Assembly: GCA_021295755.1 (NCBI GenBank)
Contig: JAGWBT010000102.1
Location: 1 to 50,216, forward strand
DNA: 50,216 bases
DNA from: Candidatus Poribacteria bacterium
GTDB taxonomy: Bacteria; Poribacteria; WGA-4E; PCPOR2b
Direction of reading: 5' to 3'
Made by a program: the position numbers and the translations under genes. This document shows, piece after piece, positions 8,959 to 15,606 of the stretch; within the stretch, counting starts at the first letter, position 1, and each line of letters begins with the position of its first letter. Below the pieces are notes generated by a model that worked only from the letters and a program-made list of their open reading frames with translations, was not told the DNA's origin and did not search any database.

Positions 8959-10095
8959 ATGAAGACCTACAAGTTCAAACTGTATAGCAATCACGGGAAT
9001 CGTGAATTGCACAAGACCATAGATGGTCATGCTCATGTGTGGAATCACTGCGTTGCGCTTCAACGTCGTTACTATGCGATATATGGCAAGTATATCGGCA
9101 AGTTTAGACTGATAAACCATATCTCTAAACTGAAACGGCTTGCCAAGTTCGTCCATTGGCATCAACTGCCAAGCCAAGCGATACAGGACGTGGTGGCTCT
9201 TATAGACAAAGGCTACAAGGCTATGTTTGAAGCCCGTGCTGCTGGCAAGAAGTGGGGTCGTCCCCGCTTTAAGCCACGTCGTAAATACAAGTCGTTCACA
9301 TTGCTACAAGCGGGTTGGGAACTTCTGCCGGGCAACAAGATTCGGATTGGCAAGCGAATCTACCAATATTTCAAGTCCCGTGATGTGCCAGGCAATCCGA
9401 AACGTTGCACAATCAAACGGGATGCCATCGGCGATGTCTATATCACTATCCTAACAGACTATGAAGAACCTGACTTCCATCGAGTCATGACGGGTAAAAT
9501 CGCAGGCTTCGATTTCGGTCTCAAACGGTATCTCACCGGTCATAATGGACATGATATAGACTCACCTGAGTTTTTCAAACGCAGCATCAGCGCTATTAAA
9601 CGTGCAAGTCGTAACCATTCACAAACTAAAAAGAAGTCAAAGAACCGTGAACGTGCACGGCTTGACTTAGCACGGAAGCATCGCAAGATTGAACGACAAC
9701 GGGAGGACTTCCACTGGAAACTTGCACATCAACTCACAGACCTATACGATGAGATACGGCTTGAAGATTTGAACCTTAAAGGCATGAAACGCCTTTGGGG
9801 ACGTAAGGTCAGTGATTTAGGCTTTGCCGATTTCGTTGTGAAGTTGAAATACATTGCAGCGAAAAAGGGTGTAAAAATCACGTTCATTGATAAGTGGTAT
9901 CCTTCAAGTAAAACTTGTTCAGTCTGTTGGGTTGTCAATGACTCGTTGAATCTGCGTGATAGAACATGGCAATGCAGCGATTGTGGCACGACACACGACC
10001 GTGATAGAAACGCTGCAATTAACATCTACAGGGTTGGGGCATCAACCCTCGACGGAGAGGACGTAAGACCATCTTCGGATGGCAATCCTTGTTGA
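8959..10095 (+). CDS. tnpB: TnpB, RNA-guided endonuclease of IS605 family
   Basis: A 378-residue TnpB with all catalytic parts. The RuvC-like site has D185 (GFDFG), E269 (RLEDLNLKG) and D347 (THDRDRNAAIN). The zinc ribbon has C320-x2-C323 and C339-x2-C342. The N-terminal region (KTYKFKLYSNHGNRE, VWNHCVALQRRYY) is the usual wedge/helix-turn-helix part. The first knuckle is followed by Trp where Gly is common. Known TnpB proteins are RNA-guided DNA nucleases that help retain their element. They use an RNA that overlaps the gene's 3' end and runs into the right end. Nothing here suggests inactivation. Confidence 0.93.
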   Translation: MKTYKFKLYSNHGNRELHKTIDGHAHVWNHCVALQRRYYAIYGKYIGKFRLINHISKLKRLAKFVHWHQLPSQAIQDVVALIDKGYKAMFEARAAGKKWGRPRFKPRRKYKSFTLLQAGWELLPGNKIRIGKRIYQYFKSRDVPGNPKRCTIKRDAIGDVYITILTDYEEPDFHRVMTGKIAGFDFGLKRYLTGHNGHDIDSPEFFKRSISAIKRASRNHSQTKKKSKNRERARLDLARKHRKIERQREDFHWKLAHQLTDLYDEIRLEDLNLKGMKRLWGRKVSDLGFADFVVKLKYIAAKKGVKITFIDKWYPSSKTCSVCWVVNDSLNLRDRTWQCSDCGTTHDRDRNAAINIYRVGASTLDGEDVRPSSDGNPC

Positions 10096-10165
10096 TAGCG
10101 CAATTCCCAAAACTAACGGACAGGGACATCAAAAGAATCCCCGTCCTTTAGGGCGGGGAGTATGT
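9990..10165 (+). ncRNA. Predicted omega (right-end) RNA of the TnpB element
   Basis: TnpB guide RNAs start inside the 3' part of tnpB and end at the right end of the element, where the guide sequence begins. Here that interval covers the gene's terminal codons, a 36-base spacer and the CCCCGTCC...GGGCGGGG hairpin, and ends near GTATGTCAAG. The position is inferred from the family; the hairpin is seen directly. The downstream guide would begin around ATTCGGCTTTAG. Transcription cannot be shown from sequence. Confidence 0.4.
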
Positions 10166-10374
10166 CAAGATTCGGCTTTAGTTTCGGGTATCATAGCAAA
10201 GTCCGTCCAATTCCGCAACGAAAAAGTCGCAGCTTTCATAGAGGGTTTTCAGGCATAAAAAACACCGCAAAAATTTTAGTCCCTTTTCGCTACAGCAATC
10301 GGTTATAATGGAAAACAACCTATCATCCAATCATCAGTGTTTTTGGTTGGGGACTTTTCAATGCTACGCTTATT

Positions 10375-10510
10375 TATAGTGAATTCTAAAAATAAATAGA
10401 CATTTTCGTTCCCGGTGTTTGGTAGACGCTGTTTCCAACTGCGCCTACCAAACGGGAGACCGGTAGATGCGGCATCCTAACCGCACCAGTTTGGAGTGTC
10501 TCATTACGTT
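10375..10510 (+). repeat. Inverted-repeat (MITE-like) element, copy B
   Basis: Begins TATAGTGAATTCTAAAAATA like copy D and like the minus strand of copy A. It contains the GTTTGGTAG...CTACCAAAC hairpin around CTGTTTCCAACTGCGC, and reaches GGAGTGTCTCATTA. Its right terminal CACTATA end is missing: after TCATTA the sequence changes into a terminator hairpin. The 206 bases between the TnpB element and this copy hold no gene that I can see, only a TATAAT-like box near 10305. Confidence 0.75.
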
Positions 10511-10513
10511 TCT

Positions 10514-10559
10514 AAAAATCCCCAATTATTAGAATGAAAAAAATAATTGGGGATTTTTT
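10514..10559 (+). terminator. Strong rho-independent-type hairpin
   Basis: A 17-bp perfect stem, AAAAATCCCCAATTATT (10514-10530) against AATAATTGGGGATTTTT (10542-10558), with an 11-base loop and a T-run on the plus strand. It lies between the repeat copy B and the Nmad3 gene and would insulate that gene from upstream transcription. It has A-runs on the other side too, so it could act in both directions. Confidence 0.8.
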
Positions 10560-10653
10560 GTTTTTGGGTATATTTTCGGCATGAGAATCGTTTTATATTA
10601 TGAGAACGGGATTGACTTGTTCTTTTACTTCAACGATAAGGAGTACATCAAAC

Positions 10654-11538
10654 ATGAAACTAATTCTCAGCAGGAAGGGATTTGATACAGAAAACGGTCG
10701 TTGTCCCAGTCCTATTTTCCCTAATGGTAAGCTGTGTTCCCTGCCGATACCTGACTGCGACTCAAACATTAGATACGATGACATTAGATATGGCGATATG
10801 AATATCGGGGAGATAGTCGAGAATCTCACCCGCAGACGACAGCCTCAAAACAGGATTGCTCCCGAGTCTCGCGCCCACTTGGACCCAGACATTAACTACG
10901 AAGCTTACCCACGTGAAAAAGGTTGGCAACCCCTGTTTGGTCAGGGCAAGGGACATCAAACCCATCTAAGCGACCAGGGTGTGCAAATTGGCGATCTGTT
11001 TCTGTTTTTCGGACTCTTCCAAAAGGTTAAAAAAACTTCTGGCAAGTGGTGCTTTGTCAAAGACGCTTCTAGACAACATATCCTATGGGGTTGGCTTCAG
11101 ATTGGAGAAATACACAAGGTCAATGAACTGACGCAGGACCAGCTTTCATGGACGCGCTACCATCCTCATCTACAATACCTACAATACCCCGAGCCCTACC
11201 CAAACAACACACTATACATTGCGTCTGAAGTATTGGACTTGGGCAATGGACCAATAAAACCGGGCGCGGGCCTATTCCCGAATTTTCATGAACGGTTAGT
11301 TCTGACAGATCCGGAGGGGTCAGAGGTGACGGATTGGCGGCTGCCTCGGTGTTTCTACCCTGATGAGAGTAAGTGCCCGCTTACCCACTTTCCCGATCTT
11401 AACAACAACTGGAATCAAAATGATAAATACGCCTATGCATGTCGCAAGGGGCCAGGACAAGAATTTGTCTTAGATCTCGATCAATATCCCGACGTAACGG
11501 ATTGGCTCGTCCAGTCCATCTTTACTCATGACTGCTAA
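10654..11538 (+). CDS. Nmad3 family protein (nucleotide-modification-associated domain 3)
   Basis: A 294-residue protein. I start it at ATG 10654, preceded by AAGGAG, because MKLILSRKGFDTENGRCPSP is the typical Nmad3 N-terminus; an earlier ATG at 10600 has no ribosome binding site. Recognisable family segments are SPIFPNGKLCSLPIPD, the AHLDPD block near residue 76, FGQGKGHQTHLSDQGVQIGD, LFLFFGLFQ, and HILWGWLQIGEI. Nmad3 is predicted from comparative genomics to take part in making or handling modified nucleotides; no catalytic reaction is established. Here it has its own upstream terminator and no partner modification gene nearby, then a metabolic operon. Recognition is from motif memory, not a search. 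Confidence 0.8.
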   Translation: MKLILSRKGFDTENGRCPSPIFPNGKLCSLPIPDCDSNIRYDDIRYGDMNIGEIVENLTRRRQPQNRIAPESRAHLDPDINYEAYPREKGWQPLFGQGKGHQTHLSDQGVQIGDLFLFFGLFQKVKKTSGKWCFVKDASRQHILWGWLQIGEIHKVNELTQDQLSWTRYHPHLQYLQYPEPYPNNTLYIASEVLDLGNGPIKPGAGLFPNFHERLVLTDPEGSEVTDWRLPRCFYPDESKCPLTHFPDLNNNWNQNDKYAYACRKGPGQEFVLDLDQYPDVTDWLVQSIFTHDC

Positions 11539-11591
11539 ACTTGCAAAATATGAATCAGTACTACACGATTAAAACCTGAACGAGAGGAAAT

Positions 11592-12374
11592 ATGAGAAAT
11601 AGCAAAACCCTAAAGAAAATTCGCCAAAACCGATGCGCACGAGTGTGTGGCTTGGGACACTATCTGCCGTTTTTTGTGCGTTACGCCGCCCATTTTGGCT
11701 ATGATGTCATCTGGCTGGACCTGGAGCACCGAGCGATGACCGATCGTGAGGTGCAGAGCCTGTTGGGACAATGCTATCACAACGATATCGACTGCATGGT
11801 GCGACCTCCCACCCAAGAACGGACGCGACTCTATCGTTACTTTGAAGATGGCGCAACCGGTTTGATGATGCCCTTAATCTCAGATGCGGCGGATGCCCAG
11901 CACATTGTGAACGCTGTGAAATTTCCTCCTGTAGGTAATCGTGGTATGGACGGTGCCGGTCTGGATGGCGATTTCGGGCTTGGCGTCTGGCGTCCAGACA
12001 GCACCTATACCGACGATGCCAATCGAGAGACTTTCATCGCGATTCAAATCGAGACACCGGAGGCACTTGAGAACGTCGAAGAGATTGCGGCTGTGCCGGG
12101 AGTAGACGCGCTTTTCGTTGGTCCGGGAGATCTTGGGCTACGCCTGAGCCAGAGTGAAGACGAGACACAGACTAGCCTCGATGCAGCCATCGCCCAAGTT
12201 GCCGATGAAGCCAGAAGGCACGGCATCGCTTGGGGCATTCCTGCCGGAACACCTGAACTGATTAAACAGTACCGCGCAATGGGAGCGCAGTTGCTGGCTT
12301 ACGGCGGAGATTTCTCATTAACGGCTGTGTTGGAGCATAGCAGCCAAGATTTCGACGAAACACTTGGCGAGTAG
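11592..12374 (+). CDS. HpcH/HpaI family aldolase
   Basis: A 260-residue TIM-barrel class II aldolase of the HpcH/HpaI (citrate lyase beta-like) family. Members cleave 2-keto-3-deoxy sugar acids such as 2-dehydro-3-deoxyglucarate, or 4-hydroxy-2-oxoheptanedioate, to pyruvate and an aldehyde. Seen motifs are YDVIWLDLEHRAM (about residues 38-50), the PVGNRGMDG loop, the metal-ligand strand IAIQIETPEALENV, and ALFVGPGDLGLRL. It starts after GAGAGGAAAT. It lies 35 bases upstream of a Gfo/Idh/MocA oxidoreductase, which suggests joint sugar-acid breakdown. Its specificity is unknown. Confidence 0.85.
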   Translation: MRNSKTLKKIRQNRCARVCGLGHYLPFFVRYAAHFGYDVIWLDLEHRAMTDREVQSLLGQCYHNDIDCMVRPPTQERTRLYRYFEDGATGLMMPLISDAADAQHIVNAVKFPPVGNRGMDGAGLDGDFGLGVWRPDSTYTDDANRETFIAIQIETPEALENVEEIAAVPGVDALFVGPGDLGLRLSQSEDETQTSLDAAIAQVADEARRHGIAWGIPAGTPELIKQYRAMGAQLLAYGGDFSLTAVLEHSSQDFDETLGE

Positions 12375-12409
12375 CACTGACTTTAGATGAGATGTGCGAG
12401 GAGGTAATC

Positions 12410-13483
12410 ATGGCTATACCGACAATTCATGTGGGCTGTACCCATTTCGCTCGTGGGCGGCTTCAGGCGTTAGTCACCTGCGAAGGGTTATATCCTGTCG
12501 CCTGTGTGGATATCAACCTTGAGGAAGCACAAGAAGGGGTAGGGTCGTTAGAAGGCGCTGTGCCCGAAGGACTTGGGGACCGGATCTATACAACAATCAC
12601 GGAAGCACGGGCGAGACATCATGCAGAGGCGTGCCTCATCTACGCTTCGACGCCGGTGCACGCAAAGCTGGTTGTCGAAAGCCTAAATCTTGGGCTGCAT
12701 ACGTTGTGTGTCAAACCGATTGCAACGACGCCGGATGAGTTTCGGGAAATTATCAAGGTTCGCAGGGCGCACCCTAATCTGATGCTGGTGCAGGGACAAA
12801 ATAAACGCTGGAATCCTGCCGCTTCCAAGATGCGGGCGTGGCTGCGTGAATCGGATGGTATCGGCGAAATGCTTGGTGGGGAGTGTCGATTCTGGATTCG
12901 TCAAAATCTTTGGCGTGCAGATAATTCACGTTATCCGGACGCTTACGTTGAAGGGATTTTCTTTCACGCTGCCACCGCACATCAACTCGATCAACTTGTT
13001 GCGGCGAAAGGACTTCCAAAGCATGTGACGGCATGTATCCACCACCGGGAAGATCATGAGATTGCTCAGACCGGCGTTTGGGGAACAGCGGGCGGTCAGG
13101 CATTGCTGGAATACCCAAACGGTGCGCCTTTCTGCTATACGGGAACGAACGCCTCCCATGCAAACCCATTCGGCTGGAGCGGTCACTGGACATTTCACGG
13201 GGAAAATGGGGATATTCGACGGGACGGAGGGCATCTCCAGCTTTTCCGTAAGGGTGAATGTGTCGAAGATTGCCAACTTCAAGACCTTCATCCCGGACTC
13301 GTCGAAGACGATCGTCTTCAGTTTGATGCCTTTGCAGATGCTATCTCCACAGGCAGAGATCGGGAGTGGTTGCGGGAGAGTACGTTGGGAACATGGATCC
13401 TGATGGAGGCGTGTAAGACATCGGCACGCACGCATACCCGTGTTGATGTCGAACGGTTACGTGTGGAGTTGATGGGCCTTTAG
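12410..13483 (+). CDS. Gfo/Idh/MocA family oxidoreductase
   Basis: A 357-residue NAD(P)-dependent oxidoreductase. The start at ATG 12410 follows a GAGGAGG ribosome binding site; an upstream GTG-type start at 12392 is less likely. The N-terminal Rossmann part has VGCTHFARGRLQAL and the acidic strand end VACVDINLEEA. The catalytic-loop region contains LCVKPIATT, the family's K-P pair. The C-terminal alpha/beta domain includes HAATAHQLDQLVA. It follows the aldolase closely. It probably oxidises a sugar or inositol derivative. The GxGxxG dinucleotide loop is degenerate (GCTHFARG), which is unusual and worth noting. Confidence 0.85.
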   Translation: MAIPTIHVGCTHFARGRLQALVTCEGLYPVACVDINLEEAQEGVGSLEGAVPEGLGDRIYTTITEARARHHAEACLIYASTPVHAKLVVESLNLGLHTLCVKPIATTPDEFREIIKVRRAHPNLMLVQGQNKRWNPAASKMRAWLRESDGIGEMLGGECRFWIRQNLWRADNSRYPDAYVEGIFFHAATAHQLDQLVAAKGLPKHVTACIHHREDHEIAQTGVWGTAGGQALLEYPNGAPFCYTGTNASHANPFGWSGHWTFHGENGDIRRDGGHLQLFRKGECVEDCQLQDLHPGLVEDDRLQFDAFADAISTGRDREWLRESTLGTWILMEACKTSARTHTRVDVERLRVELMGL

Positions 13484-13522
13484 CGGGAATTCCTGTCGTC
13501 CCCTGTTGGATCTTCAAGCGAC

Positions 13523-14506
13523 TCACACCAACGATACCGAAGCTAGGTAAACATTGGAACCGTGATTATCGCCCGCTGCGTATTCGTGGGATGAATAGTA
13601 CGCGATAAGTACTTGGCTATCACTGATAGGGAGAATACCGCCGTAGCCGGTGTCTCCCCCGCTGGGAAGGACCGTATGCAGCCGGATATCACCATCTTCG
13701 TATAGGAAGACTCCAGTTCTGAGTTGGCTCTGGTCGTAGTCACTGTACTTATCGTTGAACCGATTCTCCGTGGCGCGAACACCTTCATTGGCGAAACTTC
13801 TGCCGGTGACAATAACCTCCTCGCCAACTATAGCGAGGGCTGAACCATAGCAGCGGGATTCGCGGGAAAGATAACGGTCCCACTGATCATAAGGCGGTTC
13901 TGAGGTGGAAAGCAACGCACAATGTCCCCGCGCTCGTGTGATAGCTAACAGGCGGCCATCGTCAAAGAAACAGAGGGAGGTTTCACTGGGCGCCGGTGTA
14001 CCAAAGTGGATTCCTGTTGTATCATAATAGGCAGGTTCCTCCGACCCGTGGACGATCTCCGTGACCCACTCCCATCGTTCGCCGTCAGCCGAAGCAAGCA
14101 AATCAACTGAATTGTGGTTTCCGAGCGGTGCATGTCCAACTGTATCACATGCTACGTAATAGCGCCCATCGAACTCAGTTGGATGCCAAAAGTCGTGGTT
14201 CCTGAGAAAACATCTCTTCGGTGGTGCCCAAGTCGCTCCGTCCGTCGTCCACGTTACTACCTGCTGAGATGGAAAACCGAAGTCAGAATCTCCCGTGTCT
14301 TCCTTCACCCCGTACAACAGTAGTTTGTCACCGACAGGGAGCAGATTCGGGTCTATTGTCTTTCTTCCAATGGCAATGTGGGATGTCCAATTCTCTAGGT
14401 CAGTGGAGGCACATACCCTGATTTGGGAGTCCTCGGTTCCGTGACCAGTCCCATCAACGAAACAGATGTAGTAGACCCCATCCCCTGCTGTTATTATAAA
14501 CCGTTT
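13523..14506 (-). pseudogene. Sialidase/BNR-repeat glycosidase-like gene with damaged 5' end
   Basis: The frame encodes a beta-propeller-like protein with Asp-box-type motifs (STDLENWTS, TTDGATWAPP, SADGERWEW) and HPTEFDGRYYVACD, so it resembles sialidase/exo-glycosidase-like proteins. A stop is at 14507-14509. Between that stop and a TTG at 14317 the sequence still reads as protein (GDGVYYICFVDGTGHG) but has no ATG, GTG or TTG start. An ATG at 14531 in the neighbouring frame reads MKIDVNWVKTVYNN and would join by a one-base shift near 14495. That ATG has no ribosome binding site and directly abuts repeat copy C. So the gene is either frameshifted or was cut by the repeat. The intact part could also be translated from 14317. 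Confidence 0.6.
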
Positions 14507-14534
14507 TTACCCAATTCACGTCTATTTTCATGAT

Positions 14535-14660
14535 TATAGTAGATTTTAGAATTAATTGGACACTATGAACGAGCGAGGCCATCAACCTTGTTCGCGGAGT
14601 TACGGCACACGGCGTGTGCCTACTACTTTTAATGTCTATTTATTTTTAGCATTTACTATA
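14535..14660 (-). repeat. Inverted-repeat (MITE-like) element, copy C
   Basis: A 126-bp element from TATAGTAGATTTTAGAATTA (14535) to TATTTTTAGCATTTACTATA (ends 14660). The terminal arms match those of copies A, B and D in the same order as copy A. The core is different (TTGTTCGCGGAGTTACGGCACACGGCG...), with an ACGGCACACGGCGTGTGCC hairpin. It abuts the damaged start of the sialidase-like gene. Confidence 0.8.
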
Positions 14661-15020
14661 GTTTCTTTCTTTAATTAGGGTGTGTTGACATTTGTGAAGC
14701 TATCTGCAATCGTGGAAGCGAGGTTCTATTTCCCATTCACCAATGCGGGTTAGAAAACCCAAACCATACAGGTTGAATCTATTGTAGATTGTAGGTCGAG
14801 ATTCATACTTCGACGATGAAACGTCGATTTTGGAAAATCGACCTACAGAAGCCCGACATCGTCTCTGACGTGTAAACAAAGGGTTGGGAGACCCAACCCC
14901 TACGAAGAATCATACGTCTGTGCACCCTCTTGATTGTCTGGTTACAACGAAATGTCAGCAGAGCCTAATAACTCAAGTTACACATTGCCATTTATTGACA
15001 ACTTCAGGGTTGGATTCTAT
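14661..15020. other. Gene-free repeat-rich spacer
   Basis: No plausible gene. The spacer contains AGGGTGTGTTGACATT (about 14680), which recurs near 39050. It also has the 25-base palindromic word GTCGATTTTGGAAAATCGAC+CTACA (14823-14847), which is identical at 39123-39147. Short GGGTT...AACCC inverted words surround it. Confidence 0.7.
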
Positions 15021-15049
15021 TTGACAAAAGCGATCTCGTCGCATACAAT
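15021..15049 (+). promoter_or_regulatory. Sigma-70-type promoter of the HMA lipoprotein gene
   Basis: TTGACA (15021-15026), a 17-base spacer, then TACAAT (15044-15049). This is five of six bases from consensus at -10 and perfect at -35. It lies 42 bases upstream of the start codon. Confidence 0.75.
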
Positions 15050-15091
15050 AAATAGGCACTTGATTATAGTCCCAAAGGAGGTGTAACCCAA

Positions 15092-15475
15092 ATGCGCATA
15101 CTAAAACTGACACTAATTTGCTGCGTCGCAATTCTGCTTGCTATTGGCTGTGCTTCAGAGAAGCAGATGGAAAAGGCGGCTGAGACAGCAGCACCTGCAA
15201 CGACAGAAGCTGAAACCGCTGCAAGTACGGATATGTCCGAAGCAGCACCGGCGGCTCACGAACAAATCACGTTAAACGTTGATGGGATGACGTGAGGCGG
15301 CTGTGTATCCAAAGTGCGGGCCGCACTTACAAACGTTCCGGGCGTGATTAGCGCCGATGTTTCCCAAGCAGATGGTAAAGCCATTGTTAAACTGGAAAAA
15401 GGCAAAGCCACTGATGTCCAACTGGCCGATGCTGTCAAAAACGCGGGTTTTAGCGCAAAGACCGCGACAAATTAG
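15092..15475 (+). CDS. Heavy-metal-associated (HMA) lipoprotein with in-frame TGA, candidate selenoprotein
   Basis: It starts at ATG 15092 after AAAGGAGGTG. The first 20 residues are a lipoprotein signal ending LLAIGC. An Ala/Glu/Thr-rich linker follows, then an HMA domain: ITLNVDGMT, then TGA (codon 68, 15293-15295), then GGCVSKVRAALTNVPGVISA and a full domain end to TAG at 15473. The TGA stands exactly at the first Cys of GMTCxxC, the metal-binding motif of MerP/CopZ-type domains. The frame is intact on both sides. Starting 17 bases after TGA there is a 7-bp hairpin (15312-15318 with 15322-15328) with a GGC loop, placed like a bacterial SECIS. TGA is a normal stop elsewhere in the window. 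Selenocysteine is an inference; a TGC/TGT-to-TGA mutation or base error is the alternative. Expected role: periplasmic metal (Hg or Cu) binding or redox. Confidence 0.7.
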
Positions 15476-15496
15476 TCGATTCCCACAGTTAAAGCG

Positions 15497-15545
15497 AGAA
15501 CGGAAGGTGTCGAATCAATTAACCGATACCTTCCGTTCTTCCATT
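15497..15545 (+). terminator. Rho-independent terminator after the HMA gene
   Basis: A 16-bp stem, AGAACGGAAGGTGTCG (15497-15512) with CGATACCTTCCGTTCT (15524-15539), containing one G-U pair and followed by a T/C-rich tail. Its place 22 bases after the TAG at 15475, not after the TGA at 15293, supports the longer reading frame as the functional gene. Confidence 0.8.
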
Positions 15546-15606
15546 TCTTCCTTCCTACCTCTACCACATCACTTAACAGCTCTTTGATGAAACTAGTGTT
15601 GTCGAA

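Larger units (their letters stand above)
8870..10168 (+). mobile_element. IS605-type (IS1341-like, tnpB-only) insertion sequence
   Basis: The element contains tnpB flanked by subterminal palindromes as in the IS200/IS605 superfamily. The left-end structure pairs GTGGGGAC (8876-8883) with GTCCCCAC (8908-8915), encloses CCACC-GCTC-GGTGG, and adds a GTTTCAA/TTGAAAC pairing. The right-end hairpin is CCCCGTCC-TTTA-GGGCGGGG (10139-10158), followed by GAGTATGTCAAG. No tnpA transposase is present, so movement would need help in trans. The exact outer ends are inferred. The element sits between the TPP-enzyme promoter region and a repeat-rich spacer. Confidence 0.75.

Noticed and set aside
9227-10025. 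Open frames in other frames and strands of tnpB
   Set aside because: They are shadows without ribosome binding sites or family motifs.
15092-15295. Short lipoprotein gene ending at the TGA
   Set aside because: It would stop in the middle of the HMA motif, while the same frame continues with a perfect HMA domain and ends 22 bases before a terminator.
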